Source of the DNA: an uncultured Flavobacteriaceae bacterium
Lineage (GTDB): Bacteria; Bacteroidota; Bacteroidia; Flavobacteriales; Flavobacteriaceae
Direction: 5' to 3'
Length of the DNA stretch: 64,000 nucleotides
NCBI GenBank assembly: GCA_947495135.1
Contig: CANLXN010000004.1
Location: forward strand, 248,001-312,000
In this document: positions 8,527 to 17,171 of the stretch, one piece after another
How the letters are laid out: the number at the start of each line of letters is the position of its first letter
How positions within the stretch are numbered: position 1 is the first letter of the stretch
Translations under genes and position numbers: made by a program
Notes under the pieces: generated by a model
Databases searched by the model: none
What the model was told of the DNA's origin: nothing
The model's input: the letters and a program-made list of their open reading frames with translations, nothing else

Positions 8527-9039
8527 ATGAAATTTATTAAATACATTTTCGCCTTAACCAGCATATCCATCATGATAAGTTGTGGTGGGGGAGACCAAAA
8601 AAAAGAAGAAAAAAAATCGGTTAAAATTGGAACTTCCACCTCTACATCCACTAACGATGAAAACACTGTAAACGTTGGTCTCACTGGAAATGACTTAATG
8701 CAATTTAGCGCTAAAGAAATTAAAGTGAAAGCCGGACAAAAAGTGAATTTAACATTCCGTCATGTCGGGAAAATGGAATTAGCCGTAATGGGACATAACT
8801 TTGTCCTTTTAAAACCTGGTACAGAAATCCCTGCGTTTTCGCTTGAAGCTGCTAACGTTGGCAAGGATAAAGACTGGATTCCAAATGATGGAAAGGACGT
8901 TATTGCACACACCAAAATGATTGGAGGAGGCCAATCGACCTCTGTAACTTTTACCGCACCTGAAGCTGGAACATACGATTTCATTTGTAGTTTTCCTGGC
9001 CACTCAGGCTTAATGAAAGGTAAATTTATAGTAGAGTAA
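8527..9039 (+). CDS. Azurin-like blue copper lipoprotein
   Basis: A 170-residue secreted cupredoxin. The signal peptide ends in MISC, a lipobox, so it is membrane-anchored. A charged and Thr/Ser-rich linker (TSTSTST) precedes the copper domain. The type-1 copper ligands are visible: His in GHNFVL, then Cys, His and Met in FICSFPGHSGLMKG. Azurins shuttle single electrons between cytochromes or to oxidases in the periplasm. The gene ends the bestrophin-YheT run and is followed by a strong terminator. Confidence 0.95.
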   Translation: MKFIKYIFALTSISIMISCGGGDQKKEEKKSVKIGTSTSTSTNDENTVNVGLTGNDLMQFSAKEIKVKAGQKVNLTFRHVGKMELAVMGHNFVLLKPGTEIPAFSLEAANVGKDKDWIPNDGKDVIAHTKMIGGGQSTSVTFTAPEAGTYDFICSFPGHSGLMKGKFIVE

Positions 9040-9061
9040 GAAAGGTCATCAACTTTAAATA

Positions 9062-9105
9062 AAAATCTCCTACCGAATTTAAATTTGGTAGGAGATTTTG
9101 TTTTT
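9062..9105. terminator. Bidirectional rho-independent terminator
   Basis: Stem AAAATCTCCTACC paired with GGTAGGAGATTTT, 13 bases, followed on the plus strand by GTTTTT and preceded by A-rich sequence that serves the minus strand. The 12-base loop is itself nearly self-complementary. It separates the convergent azurin gene and the sugar operon. Confidence 0.85.
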
Positions 9106-9137
9106 CTGAAAATTTCCGAAGAATTCTAAATAGACTG

Positions 9138-10073
9138 TTACAAGAAATTATCGCTTTCTATATAGGCATCAATTACCCGTTGTTCTCCAGCTTTACCTTT
9201 CATATAATTTCCATGTTCCATCCCTAAAATGCCTTTAAAATCGCGGCCATGAATATATTTAAACACGTTCTTATAATTAATCTCCCCCGAAGTTGGTTCA
9301 TTTCTACCTGGATTGTCCCCTATCTGAAAATATGCTATTTCATCCCAACAAGCTTCTATATTCGGAATTAAATTTCCTTCCTGAATTTGTTGATGATAGA
9401 TATCGAATAAAATCTTACAAGAAGGACTGTCCACTGCTTTGCAAATTTGATAAGCATGTGGAGATTCTGCCAAAAACAGACCTGGGTGATTTCTAAAATT
9501 AAGTGGCTCCAGTACCATTGTAATATTATGTGGCTCTAAAATTTCACTTGCTCTTTTCAACGTTTCAACCACATTGGTGGTTTGGTAATCCTTGTGTAAC
9601 CGAAGGTCTACATGACCTGGCACTACCGTCATCCATTTGGCGTTGGTTCGTTTCGCAACCTCCACCGCATCTTTTATATATTGCAAGAATTCATCCCTCC
9701 ATTCCTGTTTTCCACTGGCAAGATTGGGTTCACTCCAATAGATTTTATGAGCGACAAAAACTCCCATTTCAAGGCCTCTCTTTTCCATGACCTTTGCCAT
9801 TTTCTTTTGAAGATCTATTGGACGATTTCTCATTTCGTTATCCTCAAAGGCCTTAAATCCCTGATCCGCCATAAATTCTAACTGATCTAGTATCGAATCT
9901 CCTGCGTGCTCTTTAAACATATCTTGATGCGGAGCATACTTCAGGTTAAATGAATGCTTTTTAGAAATAACAGTTTGGGCATTCGAAAGAACCTCGGCTC
10001 CTACCGCTACTCCGCCTAAAGACAAAAGGGAACCCGTTAAGGCTCCCTTTTTAATAAATTGTCTGCGTTCCAT
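9138..10073 (-). CDS. Tat-exported sugar isomerase/epimerase, hydroxypyruvate isomerase-like TIM barrel
   Basis: A 311-residue xylose-isomerase-like TIM barrel. It begins with a twin-arginine signal (RRQFIKKG, then a hydrophobic stretch), so it folds in the cytoplasm and is exported. The likely metal ligands are Glu in MVLEPLN, Asp in ILFDIYHQQ and Glu in GMEHGN, in the order of hydroxypyruvate isomerase (Hyi) proteins. It lies 7 bases after the small-subunit gene and is the last gene of the GMC-small subunit-isomerase operon. In this context it probably acts on a keto-sugar product of the dehydrogenase rather than hydroxypyruvate. Confidence 0.85.
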   Translation of the reverse strand: MERRQFIKKGALTGSLLSLGGVAVGAEVLSNAQTVISKKHSFNLKYAPHQDMFKEHAGDSILDQLEFMADQGFKAFEDNEMRNRPIDLQKKMAKVMEKRGLEMGVFVAHKIYWSEPNLASGKQEWRDEFLQYIKDAVEVAKRTNAKWMTVVPGHVDLRLHKDYQTTNVVETLKRASEILEPHNITMVLEPLNFRNHPGLFLAESPHAYQICKAVDSPSCKILFDIYHQQIQEGNLIPNIEACWDEIAYFQIGDNPGRNEPTSGEINYKNVFKYIHGRDFKGILGMEHGNYMKGKAGEQRVIDAYIESDNFL

Positions 10074-10080
10074 ATTATTT

Positions 10081-10722
10081 TTATAAGGACATTACTTTAC
10101 CATTTCCTGCTTCGCTTAAAGCAATACAACCTTTTTGTTGAGCTGGAATAGGATCGTACCATAAAACGTTTTTGCCAATTGCCTCACTCGACTTCCATCC
10201 CCAAATAGCCATTCCACGAATTCCCGATAGCAGGCTAAACATAGCTGCGTCGGCATCAGGTTTAACGGTAGGGTCTTTCTCAAAGGCTTGAGCAAATTCT
10301 CCCATTTTCTTTCCGTAAGCAGTTTGCTCCTCTTTAGTTGTCTTTAAATACTTGCTCAACAATTGATCAAAATCTTCTGCCTTCCCTTCTGAAATTTCCT
10401 TCGAAAAGGTGCTCTTAAATTGTTCTTCCAAGATACCAAAGCCCATTTTCATCTGAGCTTGTTGCTCTGGTGTACTTACGGCATTCCAATATTTATCCAT
10501 AAACTCATGAACTCCAACATCTACTGCCCCAGGAACTGTTTCACCCGTTGGTAAAATTAAATCAACCATACGGCGCAATGCATGTCCCTGACCTTTCGAT
10601 AGAAAAAGTGGATTGAATTCGGGTTCACTGGTACAGCTTTGTAACAAGCTCATTACAGTAGGGGTAGCCACCAAAAATCCGGCTCCTAGTCCAAGGTTTT
10701 TTAATACTTCTCTCCTGTTCAT
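10081..10722 (-). CDS. Gluconate 2-dehydrogenase subunit 3 family protein
   Basis: A 213-residue small subunit of a membrane-associated sugar dehydrogenase. MNRREVLKN followed by a hydrophobic segment is a twin-arginine-type signal that ends at LLQSC, so it may also be lipidated. The helical body (residues about 45-200) matches the gluconate 2-dehydrogenase subunit 3 family. Such subunits carry the signal and chaperone export of the signal-less GMC catalytic subunit. The ATG overlaps the stop of nothing downstream but its own ATG overlaps the end of the GMC gene by 4 bases (ATGA), a sign of tight coupling. Confidence 0.9.
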   Translation of the reverse strand: MNRREVLKNLGLGAGFLVATPTVMSLLQSCTSEPEFNPLFLSKGQGHALRRMVDLILPTGETVPGAVDVGVHEFMDKYWNAVSTPEQQAQMKMGFGILEEQFKSTFSKEISEGKAEDFDQLLSKYLKTTKEEQTAYGKKMGEFAQAFEKDPTVKPDADAAMFSLLSGIRGMAIWGWKSSEAIGKNVLWYDPIPAQQKGCIALSEAGNGKVMSL

Positions 10723-12419
10723 AATACTTGTTTTTTAATTTGTTCTGCAGCATGATTAGCAGCTCTAGCGCTAAAGGCCATATAGGTAAGTGATGGATTC
10801 ACACAGCTAGCGGAAGTCATAAACGCTCCATCGGTAACATATACATTTGGCACTGCATGTAATTGATTGTTCTTATTACACACCGAAGTTTTTGGGTCAC
10901 TTCCCATACGGGCTGTCCCCATTTCATGAATTCCAAGTCCCGGCGCACCTGGATCGTCCCAAGGTTCTATATCTGAATAGCCTGCCTTTTCTAACATATC
11001 AACTGCTTCGGCCACCATGTCTTTACGCATTTCATATTCATTCTCTTTCCATTCAGCATCAAAAGTCACTGTGGGAAGCCCCCATTCGTCTAATTTATCA
11101 TAGTCGAGGGTCATTTTATTTTCGTGGTAAGGAAGACATTCCCCAAATCCAAGCAATAACATTCGCCATTTCCCTGGTTCGGTGATTGCTTCTTTTAAAT
11201 TTTCTCCGTAGGCAAGTTCGGCTACCATTTCATTATATCTGCTTCGGCTTGCACCTCCTTGATATCCATAACCTCTTTTGAAATTTTTCTGGTCTGTTTC
11301 TCCTCCAATATTTCGGAAACGAGGGATATAAATTCCATTGGGTCTTCTTCCTTTGTAGTACTTGTCCTCAAAGTCGTTTACAGTAGCCCATGCTCCCGCT
11401 TTAAAATGGTGATCCATTATGTTATGACCAAGTTCTCCAGAGTCATTCCCCATTCCATTAGGGAAACGCTTGCTCTTTGAATTCATCAAAATCCCCGCAG
11501 ATGCTATTGCAGATGCACATAAAAATACCACCTTCGATTTAAAAACCATCTTTTCTTTGGTCTCTGCATCAATCACTTCAACTCCACTTGCCTTTCCTGT
11601 CTTCTCATCGTAAAGAATCTGAGACACAATTGAATTAGGACGTAGGGTTAAATTTCCTGTGCGTTCTGCCGCAGGAAGTGTAGAAGAATTACTACTGAAA
11701 TATCCTCCAAACGGACATCCTCTCATGCAGCGATTTCTGAATTGACAATTACTACGTCCTTCAAAAGTTCCTGTTCCAGTAATATGGGCTACTCGCCCAA
11801 TAGTCAATAATCGACCATCTGTATAATTCTTTTCAATTTTACCTTGTAAATCCTCTTCAGCACAATTCAGTTCCATGGGAGGGCAGAATTTACTGTCAGG
11901 CAACTGTGGAAGCCCTAAAGCTTGTCCACTTACCCCAATAAACTCTTCCACCTTTTCGTACCAAGGTGCAATATCCTTGTAGCGAACTGGCCAATCAACA
12001 GCAATTCCTTCTTTCTTATTTGCTTCAAAATCGAAGTCACTCCATCTATATGTTTGACGTCCCCAAACTAATGACCGTCCTCCTACATGATAGCCACGCA
12101 GCCAGTCGAAGCGTTTTACCTCGTTGTATGGGTGTTTTAGATCATTGACAAAGAAATGCCTATGCGCCTCGTCTGTAGTATATCCAGATCGAGCTTGTTT
12201 TAGTTGCTTTGCTTGTTCTTCTCTTGGAAGCTGTCCTTTGTATTCAAACTCCCACGGGTCCATGTTCATGGTATGGTAGTCTTTTACATGTTCGACCATT
12301 CGCCCTCGTTCTAAGACTAAGGTCTTCATGCCATTTTCGCAAAGTTCTTTCGTCGCCCATCCACCACTAATTCCAGAACCCACGACAATAGCGTCGTACA
12401 TTTCATTTTGGTTTGCCAT
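10719..12419 (-). CDS. GMC oxidoreductase, glucoside 3-dehydrogenase-like catalytic subunit
   Basis: A 566-residue flavoprotein of the glucose-methanol-choline family. FAD motif GSGISGG near residue 14, then GGRSLVWGRQ near 112, a Cys-rich CRFRNRC-like segment (NCQFRNRCMRGCPFGG near 235), and a C-terminal HEMGTARMG plus NPSLTYMAFSARA, the usual active-site His/Asn part. There is no signal peptide; export would depend on the Tat-signalled subunit it overlaps. Together the two resemble the periplasmic glucoside 3-dehydrogenases that turn glucosides into 3-keto-glucosides. No cytochrome c subunit is encoded beside them. Confidence 0.9.
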   Translation of the reverse strand: MANQNEMYDAIVVGSGISGGWATKELCENGMKTLVLERGRMVEHVKDYHTMNMDPWEFEYKGQLPREEQAKQLKQARSGYTTDEAHRHFFVNDLKHPYNEVKRFDWLRGYHVGGRSLVWGRQTYRWSDFDFEANKKEGIAVDWPVRYKDIAPWYEKVEEFIGVSGQALGLPQLPDSKFCPPMELNCAEEDLQGKIEKNYTDGRLLTIGRVAHITGTGTFEGRSNCQFRNRCMRGCPFGGYFSSNSSTLPAAERTGNLTLRPNSIVSQILYDEKTGKASGVEVIDAETKEKMVFKSKVVFLCASAIASAGILMNSKSKRFPNGMGNDSGELGHNIMDHHFKAGAWATVNDFEDKYYKGRRPNGIYIPRFRNIGGETDQKNFKRGYGYQGGASRSRYNEMVAELAYGENLKEAITEPGKWRMLLLGFGECLPYHENKMTLDYDKLDEWGLPTVTFDAEWKENEYEMRKDMVAEAVDMLEKAGYSDIEPWDDPGAPGLGIHEMGTARMGSDPKTSVCNKNNQLHAVPNVYVTDGAFMTSASCVNPSLTYMAFSARAANHAAEQIKKQVL

Positions 12420-12564
12420 TGTTATATCAGATGTTTATGAATTGAATTTTAGGCTACTATACCCTTCAAATTAATTAGGGATGTTAAAAATATAAGTAGT
12501 CTTCGTTAAATGTCCATTATTTTTTCCGATTATACAAAAATACATTCTTAAAAAAATGAGAACC

Positions 12565-12588
12565 TTAACCGAAAACGTTTTCGATTAA
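12565..12588. promoter_or_regulatory. LacI-family-type operator in the divergent promoter region
   Basis: A 14-base perfect palindrome CGAAAACGTTTTCG (12570-12583) sits inside a 24-base symmetric block flanked by TTAA on both sides. The central AACGTT with A/T-rich arms is typical of LacI/GalR/CcpA-type operators. It lies in the 281-base gap between the GMC operon (minus) and the isomerase-permease operon (plus), so one site could control both. No LacI-family gene is present in the window. Confidence 0.75.
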
Positions 12589-12700
12589 GAATATAGCAAT
12601 AGAAGCACTTCACCAATTTTTTTAAATTCAAAAAAAGCCTAACTTACAACCTAAATAATCCAGAAAAGACATTGTCAGTACCAATTAATCCATCAATGAA

Positions 12701-13675
12701 ATGAAAAAAATCGCTTGCCTATTAATTATTTGTGTTTCAGCTTTTTCTTGTAAAAATACCTCTGAAACTACTCCCGATACCGCCGAAACCATTCCAGAAA
12801 CTGAAACTGTAGCGCCTAATCCGCCAGCTACCAAACTTTCTTTGGCTCAATGGTCCTTACATAAAAGATATGAAGCCGAAGGTGCCAATCCGTTTGAGTT
12901 TGCAAAGGATGCAAAAGCCTTAGGTTTCGACGCAGTAGAATACGTTAGTCAATTATACGAGGATGAATTAAAAGAAGAAGGATTTGATGGGGTTATCGAT
13001 TCTTTACTGGCAATGCAGAAACAACATGGCGTTTCTTGCGTGCTAGTTATGGTCGATCATGAAGGTGACTTAGCAGACCCTGATCCGAAAAAACGGGATG
13101 AGGCAGTAGAAAATCATAAAAAATGGGTAGACGCTACTGTAAAGCTAGGAGGCCATGCAATACGCGTAAATACCTTTGGAACCAACGACCCAGCAATATG
13201 GATCAATACAGTTCAAGACGGACTGAAGAAATTATCGGAGTACGCTGCGACAAAAAACATTAACGTACTCGCTGAAAATCATGGATGGCTATCTTCCAAT
13301 GCCCCTCTACTTATGGAGGCCATTGGTGGTGTGAATATGTCCAATTGTGGTACGTTACCTGATTTCGGAAATTGGTGTGTAAAGAGAGCCAATGAAGAAC
13401 GGTGGGGCGAATGTATAGAGGAGTTTCCAGACAAGTATAAGGGTATCGAAATCTTAATGCCCGCAGCCAAGGCAGTAAGTGCGAAATCGTATGATTTTGA
13501 TGCAGAAGGGAACGAAACCACTATTGATTATTATAAAATGCTTCAAATTGTTAAGAACACAGGCTACTATGGTCATATTGGGGTAGAATACGAAGGAGAT
13601 GTTATGAGCGAAGAAGAGGGTATTATCGCCACTAAAAAATTAGTTCTAAAAGCTGCTGACCAAATAAATAAATAA
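12701..13675 (+). CDS. Sugar phosphate isomerase/epimerase, lipoprotein
   Basis: A 324-residue xylose-isomerase-like TIM barrel with a lipoprotein signal (MKKIACLL to AFSC, Cys near residue 17) and a Pro/Thr/Glu-rich linker to about residue 43. LSLAQWSLHK opens the barrel; Glu in LAENHGW, Asp in LPDFGNW and Glu in IGVEYEGD are the likely metal ligands. It is the first gene of the plus-strand sugar operon and is 10 bases from the permease. It probably acts in the periplasm on a keto-sugar. Confidence 0.87.
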   Translation: MKKIACLLIICVSAFSCKNTSETTPDTAETIPETETVAPNPPATKLSLAQWSLHKRYEAEGANPFEFAKDAKALGFDAVEYVSQLYEDELKEEGFDGVIDSLLAMQKQHGVSCVLVMVDHEGDLADPDPKKRDEAVENHKKWVDATVKLGGHAIRVNTFGTNDPAIWINTVQDGLKKLSEYAATKNINVLAENHGWLSSNAPLLMEAIGGVNMSNCGTLPDFGNWCVKRANEERWGECIEEFPDKYKGIEILMPAAKAVSAKSYDFDAEGNETTIDYYKMLQIVKNTGYYGHIGVEYEGDVMSEEEGIIATKKLVLKAADQINK

Positions 13676-13685
13676 ATTTTCCAAT

Positions 13686-14915
13686 ATGAAAGCAACAACT
13701 CGAATCCAACTTTCCATTATGATGTTTCTCGAATTCTTTATTTGGGGAGGCTGGTTTGTTACTATGGGAACTTTTTTAGGAAACAACCTTTCGGCAACCG
13801 GAGCCGAAACAGCGATGGCATACTCTACACAATCTTGGGGAGCAATTATCGCGCCTTTCATTATTGGTCTTATTGCAGATCGATTTTTCAACGCAGAAAA
13901 GATTTTGGCCGTTTTACATCTCATAGGAGCTGTTATTATGTATCAAATGTCTCAAGCTACAGATTTTGCAGGCTTCTATCCGTACGTTTTAGGCTATATG
14001 ATTGCCTATATGCCTACTCTAGCGTTGGTTAATTCGGTTTCATTCAACCAAATGAAAGATCCTTCTAAAGACTTTCCACTCATTCGTGTTTGGGGAACAA
14101 TTGGATGGATTGTTGCAGGCCTGCTCATTAGCTTTGCGTTTAAATGGGATTCCATTGAAAACATTGGACAAGGGATGTTGGCTAACACCTTTATGATGAC
14201 AGCGATTGCTTCTGCCATATTAGGTGTTTTTAGTTTTGCACTACCCAAAACGCCTCCAAGTCAAAGTGATGGTGAAAAAGTAAGTATCGCAGATATTCTC
14301 GGTCTGGACGCTTTGAAATTATTAAAAGATCGCAATTTCCTTATTTTCTTCATTTCGTCTGTCCTCATTTGTATTCCACTAGCGTTCTATTATCAAAACT
14401 TAAGCCCCTTTTTAACCGAAAGTGGTGTAGAAAATTCTACAGCTTGGGCCTCTGCGGGTCAGGTGTCGGAAGTTGTATTCATGTTATTGTTACCATTTTT
14501 CTTTAAGAAATTCGGATTTAAAAAAACCATATTAGTTGGAATGCTCGCTTGGGGGATTCGCTATTTACTGTTTGCCTACGGAAATGCCGGCGATCAATTC
14601 TTCATGATCATTACAGGAATCGTTCTTCACGGAATTTGTTATGATTTTTTCTTTGTTTCAGGACAAATTTACACCGATAGTAAAGCGGGTGAAAAAGTGA
14701 AAAGTGCCGCTCAAGGATTGATAACACTAGCAACATATGGAGTTGGAATGTTAGTTGGGTTTTATGTCGCGGGTAAAATTACTGATGCAAACGTTATCGA
14801 AGACGGAGGACATGTCTGGCAATCAATTTGGACCTTCCCAGCTATTTTTGCAGCGGGGGTATTAGTACTTTTTGCGCTGTTCTTCAAAAACGAAAAAATA
14901 GAATATACCGAATAA
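13686..14915 (+). CDS. MFS permease, nucleoside:H+ symporter (NupG)-like
   Basis: A 409-residue inner-membrane protein with about 12 transmembrane segments. The start (LSIMMFLEFFIWGGWFVTMG) and SWGAIIAPFIIGLIADRFF resemble the NupG/XapB nucleoside:H+ symporter family. In Bacteroidota, members inside sugar clusters are likely sugar importers. It sits between the isomerase and the Gfo/Idh/MocA gene (gap 21 bases) and would carry the periplasmic product into the cytoplasm. The exact substrate is not readable. Confidence 0.85.
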   Translation: MKATTRIQLSIMMFLEFFIWGGWFVTMGTFLGNNLSATGAETAMAYSTQSWGAIIAPFIIGLIADRFFNAEKILAVLHLIGAVIMYQMSQATDFAGFYPYVLGYMIAYMPTLALVNSVSFNQMKDPSKDFPLIRVWGTIGWIVAGLLISFAFKWDSIENIGQGMLANTFMMTAIASAILGVFSFALPKTPPSQSDGEKVSIADILGLDALKLLKDRNFLIFFISSVLICIPLAFYYQNLSPFLTESGVENSTAWASAGQVSEVVFMLLLPFFFKKFGFKKTILVGMLAWGIRYLLFAYGNAGDQFFMIITGIVLHGICYDFFFVSGQIYTDSKAGEKVKSAAQGLITLATYGVGMLVGFYVAGKITDANVIEDGGHVWQSIWTFPAIFAAGVLVLFALFFKNEKIEYTE

Positions 14916-14936
14916 CAAAAACTTGAGAATTAAGTT

Positions 14937-16070
14937 ATGAGTAACAAAATTAGATGGGGCGTCCTTGGAGGCGGTGGAGATTCGTTAATAGGAGTGCTAC
15001 ACAGAGTAGCGGCCAGTATGTTTGATGCCTACCAATTAACAGGAGGGATATTTAATCCTAATAAAGATACCAGCATTGCATTTGCAAAGGAAATTGGTAT
15101 TTCAACTAACCGTGTCTATACCGATCTTGATGAACTAATCTCTGAGGAAATGAAACTTTCAGAAGGGGAAAGAATGCAGGTTATTTCTATTCTTACGCCC
15201 AATTTTCTTCATTTTCCAATGGCAAAACAACTCATGGAAGCCGGTTTCAACGTAATATGCGAAAAACCAATGACGATGACCTTTGCTGAAGCGAAGGAAT
15301 TAGAAGCGGTCCAAAAGAGAAACGATAATTATTTCGCTTTAACCCATACTTATACTGGCTATCCAATGGTTCGCCAAATGAAGAAAATGATCGCTGAAGG
15401 AGTTATTGGCGATGTGCAAAAAGTAGATGCACAATATTATCAGGGCTGGATCAATAATATTATTCACGACAAAGATCAACGCTCCTCTACTTGGCGCCTC
15501 ATTCCCGAAAAATCTGGTATCAGTTGCTGTATGGGAGATATAGGTGTTCATGCCTACCAAATGCTGGAATACGTTACTGGAATGGACATTAAGTCGATCC
15601 TGGCAGATCTCAACCATTTGTACGACGATAACCAAATGGACATCGATGGCACTGTTTTGCTACGTTTAGGAAAACATACAAAGGGAGTTTTACGCGCCAG
15701 CCAAATCGCTACGGGAGAAGAAAACAATTTCACGGTTGCGATTTATGGGACTAAGGCAGGTATAAAATGGGAACAAGAAAACCCTAACTACCTCTACCTA
15801 TTAGAAGACGGACAACCCATGCGGGTACTTAAACCAGGACATTCTTACAATAGCGATCTCTCACTCGACGGAACAAAACTTCCTCCAGGACACCCAGAAG
15901 GTATTTTTGACGCTATGGGGAACATATATAAGGGAATGGCGAAAGCGGTTCGGAAACAAGACTTTGATATGGCCGAATTTCCTTCAATGAGAGATGGAGT
16001 TCGAGGGATGTATTTTATAGAAACAGCTGTTGCTTCTCACAGCGATGGAAATGTTTGGAAGGAGTTATAA
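14937..16070 (+). CDS. Gfo/Idh/MocA family oxidoreductase
   Basis: A 377-residue NAD(P)-dependent sugar dehydrogenase. The N-terminal Rossmann motif is GGGGDSLIG (residues about 10-18), the EKP motif occurs in CEKPMTM near 107, and the C-terminal catalytic domain has GDIGVHAYQMLEY with the His expected in the active site. Members of this family reduce or oxidise 3-keto sugars at C3. It is 12 bases upstream of the next isomerase gene, in the same operon. Confidence 0.92.
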   Translation: MSNKIRWGVLGGGGDSLIGVLHRVAASMFDAYQLTGGIFNPNKDTSIAFAKEIGISTNRVYTDLDELISEEMKLSEGERMQVISILTPNFLHFPMAKQLMEAGFNVICEKPMTMTFAEAKELEAVQKRNDNYFALTHTYTGYPMVRQMKKMIAEGVIGDVQKVDAQYYQGWINNIIHDKDQRSSTWRLIPEKSGISCCMGDIGVHAYQMLEYVTGMDIKSILADLNHLYDDNQMDIDGTVLLRLGKHTKGVLRASQIATGEENNFTVAIYGTKAGIKWEQENPNYLYLLEDGQPMRVLKPGHSYNSDLSLDGTKLPPGHPEGIFDAMGNIYKGMAKAVRKQDFDMAEFPSMRDGVRGMYFIETAVASHSDGNVWKEL

Positions 16071-16082
16071 AAATTTAGAACC

Positions 16083-17132
16083 ATGAAAACAATTAAAGGA
16101 CCTGCAGTATTTCTTGCCCAGTTTATGGACAGCAAACCACCTTTTAATTCTCTAGAAGGGCTTTGTAAGTGGGCAGCCGACCTAGGATATAAAGGAATTC
16201 AGATTCCTACAGATGAAAGTTTAATCGACCTTACACTTGCTGGAGAAAGCAAGGTGTATTGCGACGAATTTAAAGGAAGAATAAACAGTTACGGCCTGGA
16301 AATTACTGAGCTTTCTACACATCTTCAAGGACAGTTAGTAGCGGTTCATCCTGCATACGACCTTATGTTTGATAATTTTGCGCCAGACGATTGTAAAAAC
16401 AATCCGAAGAAACGCACCGAATGGGCGAGGCAGCAGTTAATAAGCGCCGCAAAGGCGAGTAAAAATTTAGGACTTAATGCGCACGCTACTTTTAGTGGTT
16501 CTTTGCTTTGGCATACGATGCATCCTTGGCCACAACGCCCAGACGGATTAGTAGAAATGGGCTTTGCGGAACTAGCAAAAAGATGGCTGCCTTTACTCAA
16601 CGAATTTGAAGAAAATGGTGTGGATGTTTGTTATGAAATTCACCCAGGAGAAGACTTACACGATGGAGTTACCTTTGAGCGCTTTCTAGAAGCAACTGGA
16701 AATCACAAGGCAGTAAACATATTATACGATCCAAGTCATTTTGTTTTACAACAGCTAGACTACCTTGCTTATATTGACCACTACCACGAGTTTATAAAAG
16801 CTTTCCATGTAAAAGATTCTGAGTTTAAGCCGGACGGAAAACGGGGGACTTTTGGCGGTTATAGTGACTGGAGAGATCGAGCAGGACGCTATCGCTCTCC
16901 GGGAGACGGCCAAATTGACTTTAAAACAGTCTTCTCCAAGCTCACCGAATACGGTTGTGATGTTTGGGCAGTGATGGAATGGGAATGTTGTATAAAAAGT
17001 CCAGAACAAGGAGCTCGAGAAGGAGCGGAATTCATAAAAAGGCACATTATTGAAGCCACCGAAAAAAGATTTGATGATTTTGCAGGTTCTTCGGTAGATG
17101 ATGAAAAATTAAAAAAGATATTAGGGTTGTAA
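16083..17132 (+). CDS. Sugar phosphate isomerase/epimerase, cytoplasmic TIM barrel
   Basis: A 349-residue xylose-isomerase-like barrel without a signal peptide, so it should act in the cytoplasm, unlike the other two isomerases in the island. Glu in VCYEIHPGED, Asp in ILYDPSHF, His in AFHVKD and Glu in VMEWEC are likely metal ligands. It follows the Gfo/Idh/MocA gene by 12 bases and probably handles the same sugar. Substrate unknown. Confidence 0.9.
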   Translation: MKTIKGPAVFLAQFMDSKPPFNSLEGLCKWAADLGYKGIQIPTDESLIDLTLAGESKVYCDEFKGRINSYGLEITELSTHLQGQLVAVHPAYDLMFDNFAPDDCKNNPKKRTEWARQQLISAAKASKNLGLNAHATFSGSLLWHTMHPWPQRPDGLVEMGFAELAKRWLPLLNEFEENGVDVCYEIHPGEDLHDGVTFERFLEATGNHKAVNILYDPSHFVLQQLDYLAYIDHYHEFIKAFHVKDSEFKPDGKRGTFGGYSDWRDRAGRYRSPGDGQIDFKTVFSKLTEYGCDVWAVMEWECCIKSPEQGAREGAEFIKRHIIEATEKRFDDFAGSSVDDEKLKKILGL

Positions 17133-17171
17133 TAGTTGCTGAAAATAGCAACATCTAACATTTCAGAAAAA

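Noticed and set aside
13742-14032. 96-codon plus frame inside the NupG-like permease
   Set aside because: Rich in Tyr, Arg, Ser and Cys from frame-shifted membrane codons; the permease frame is continuous through it.
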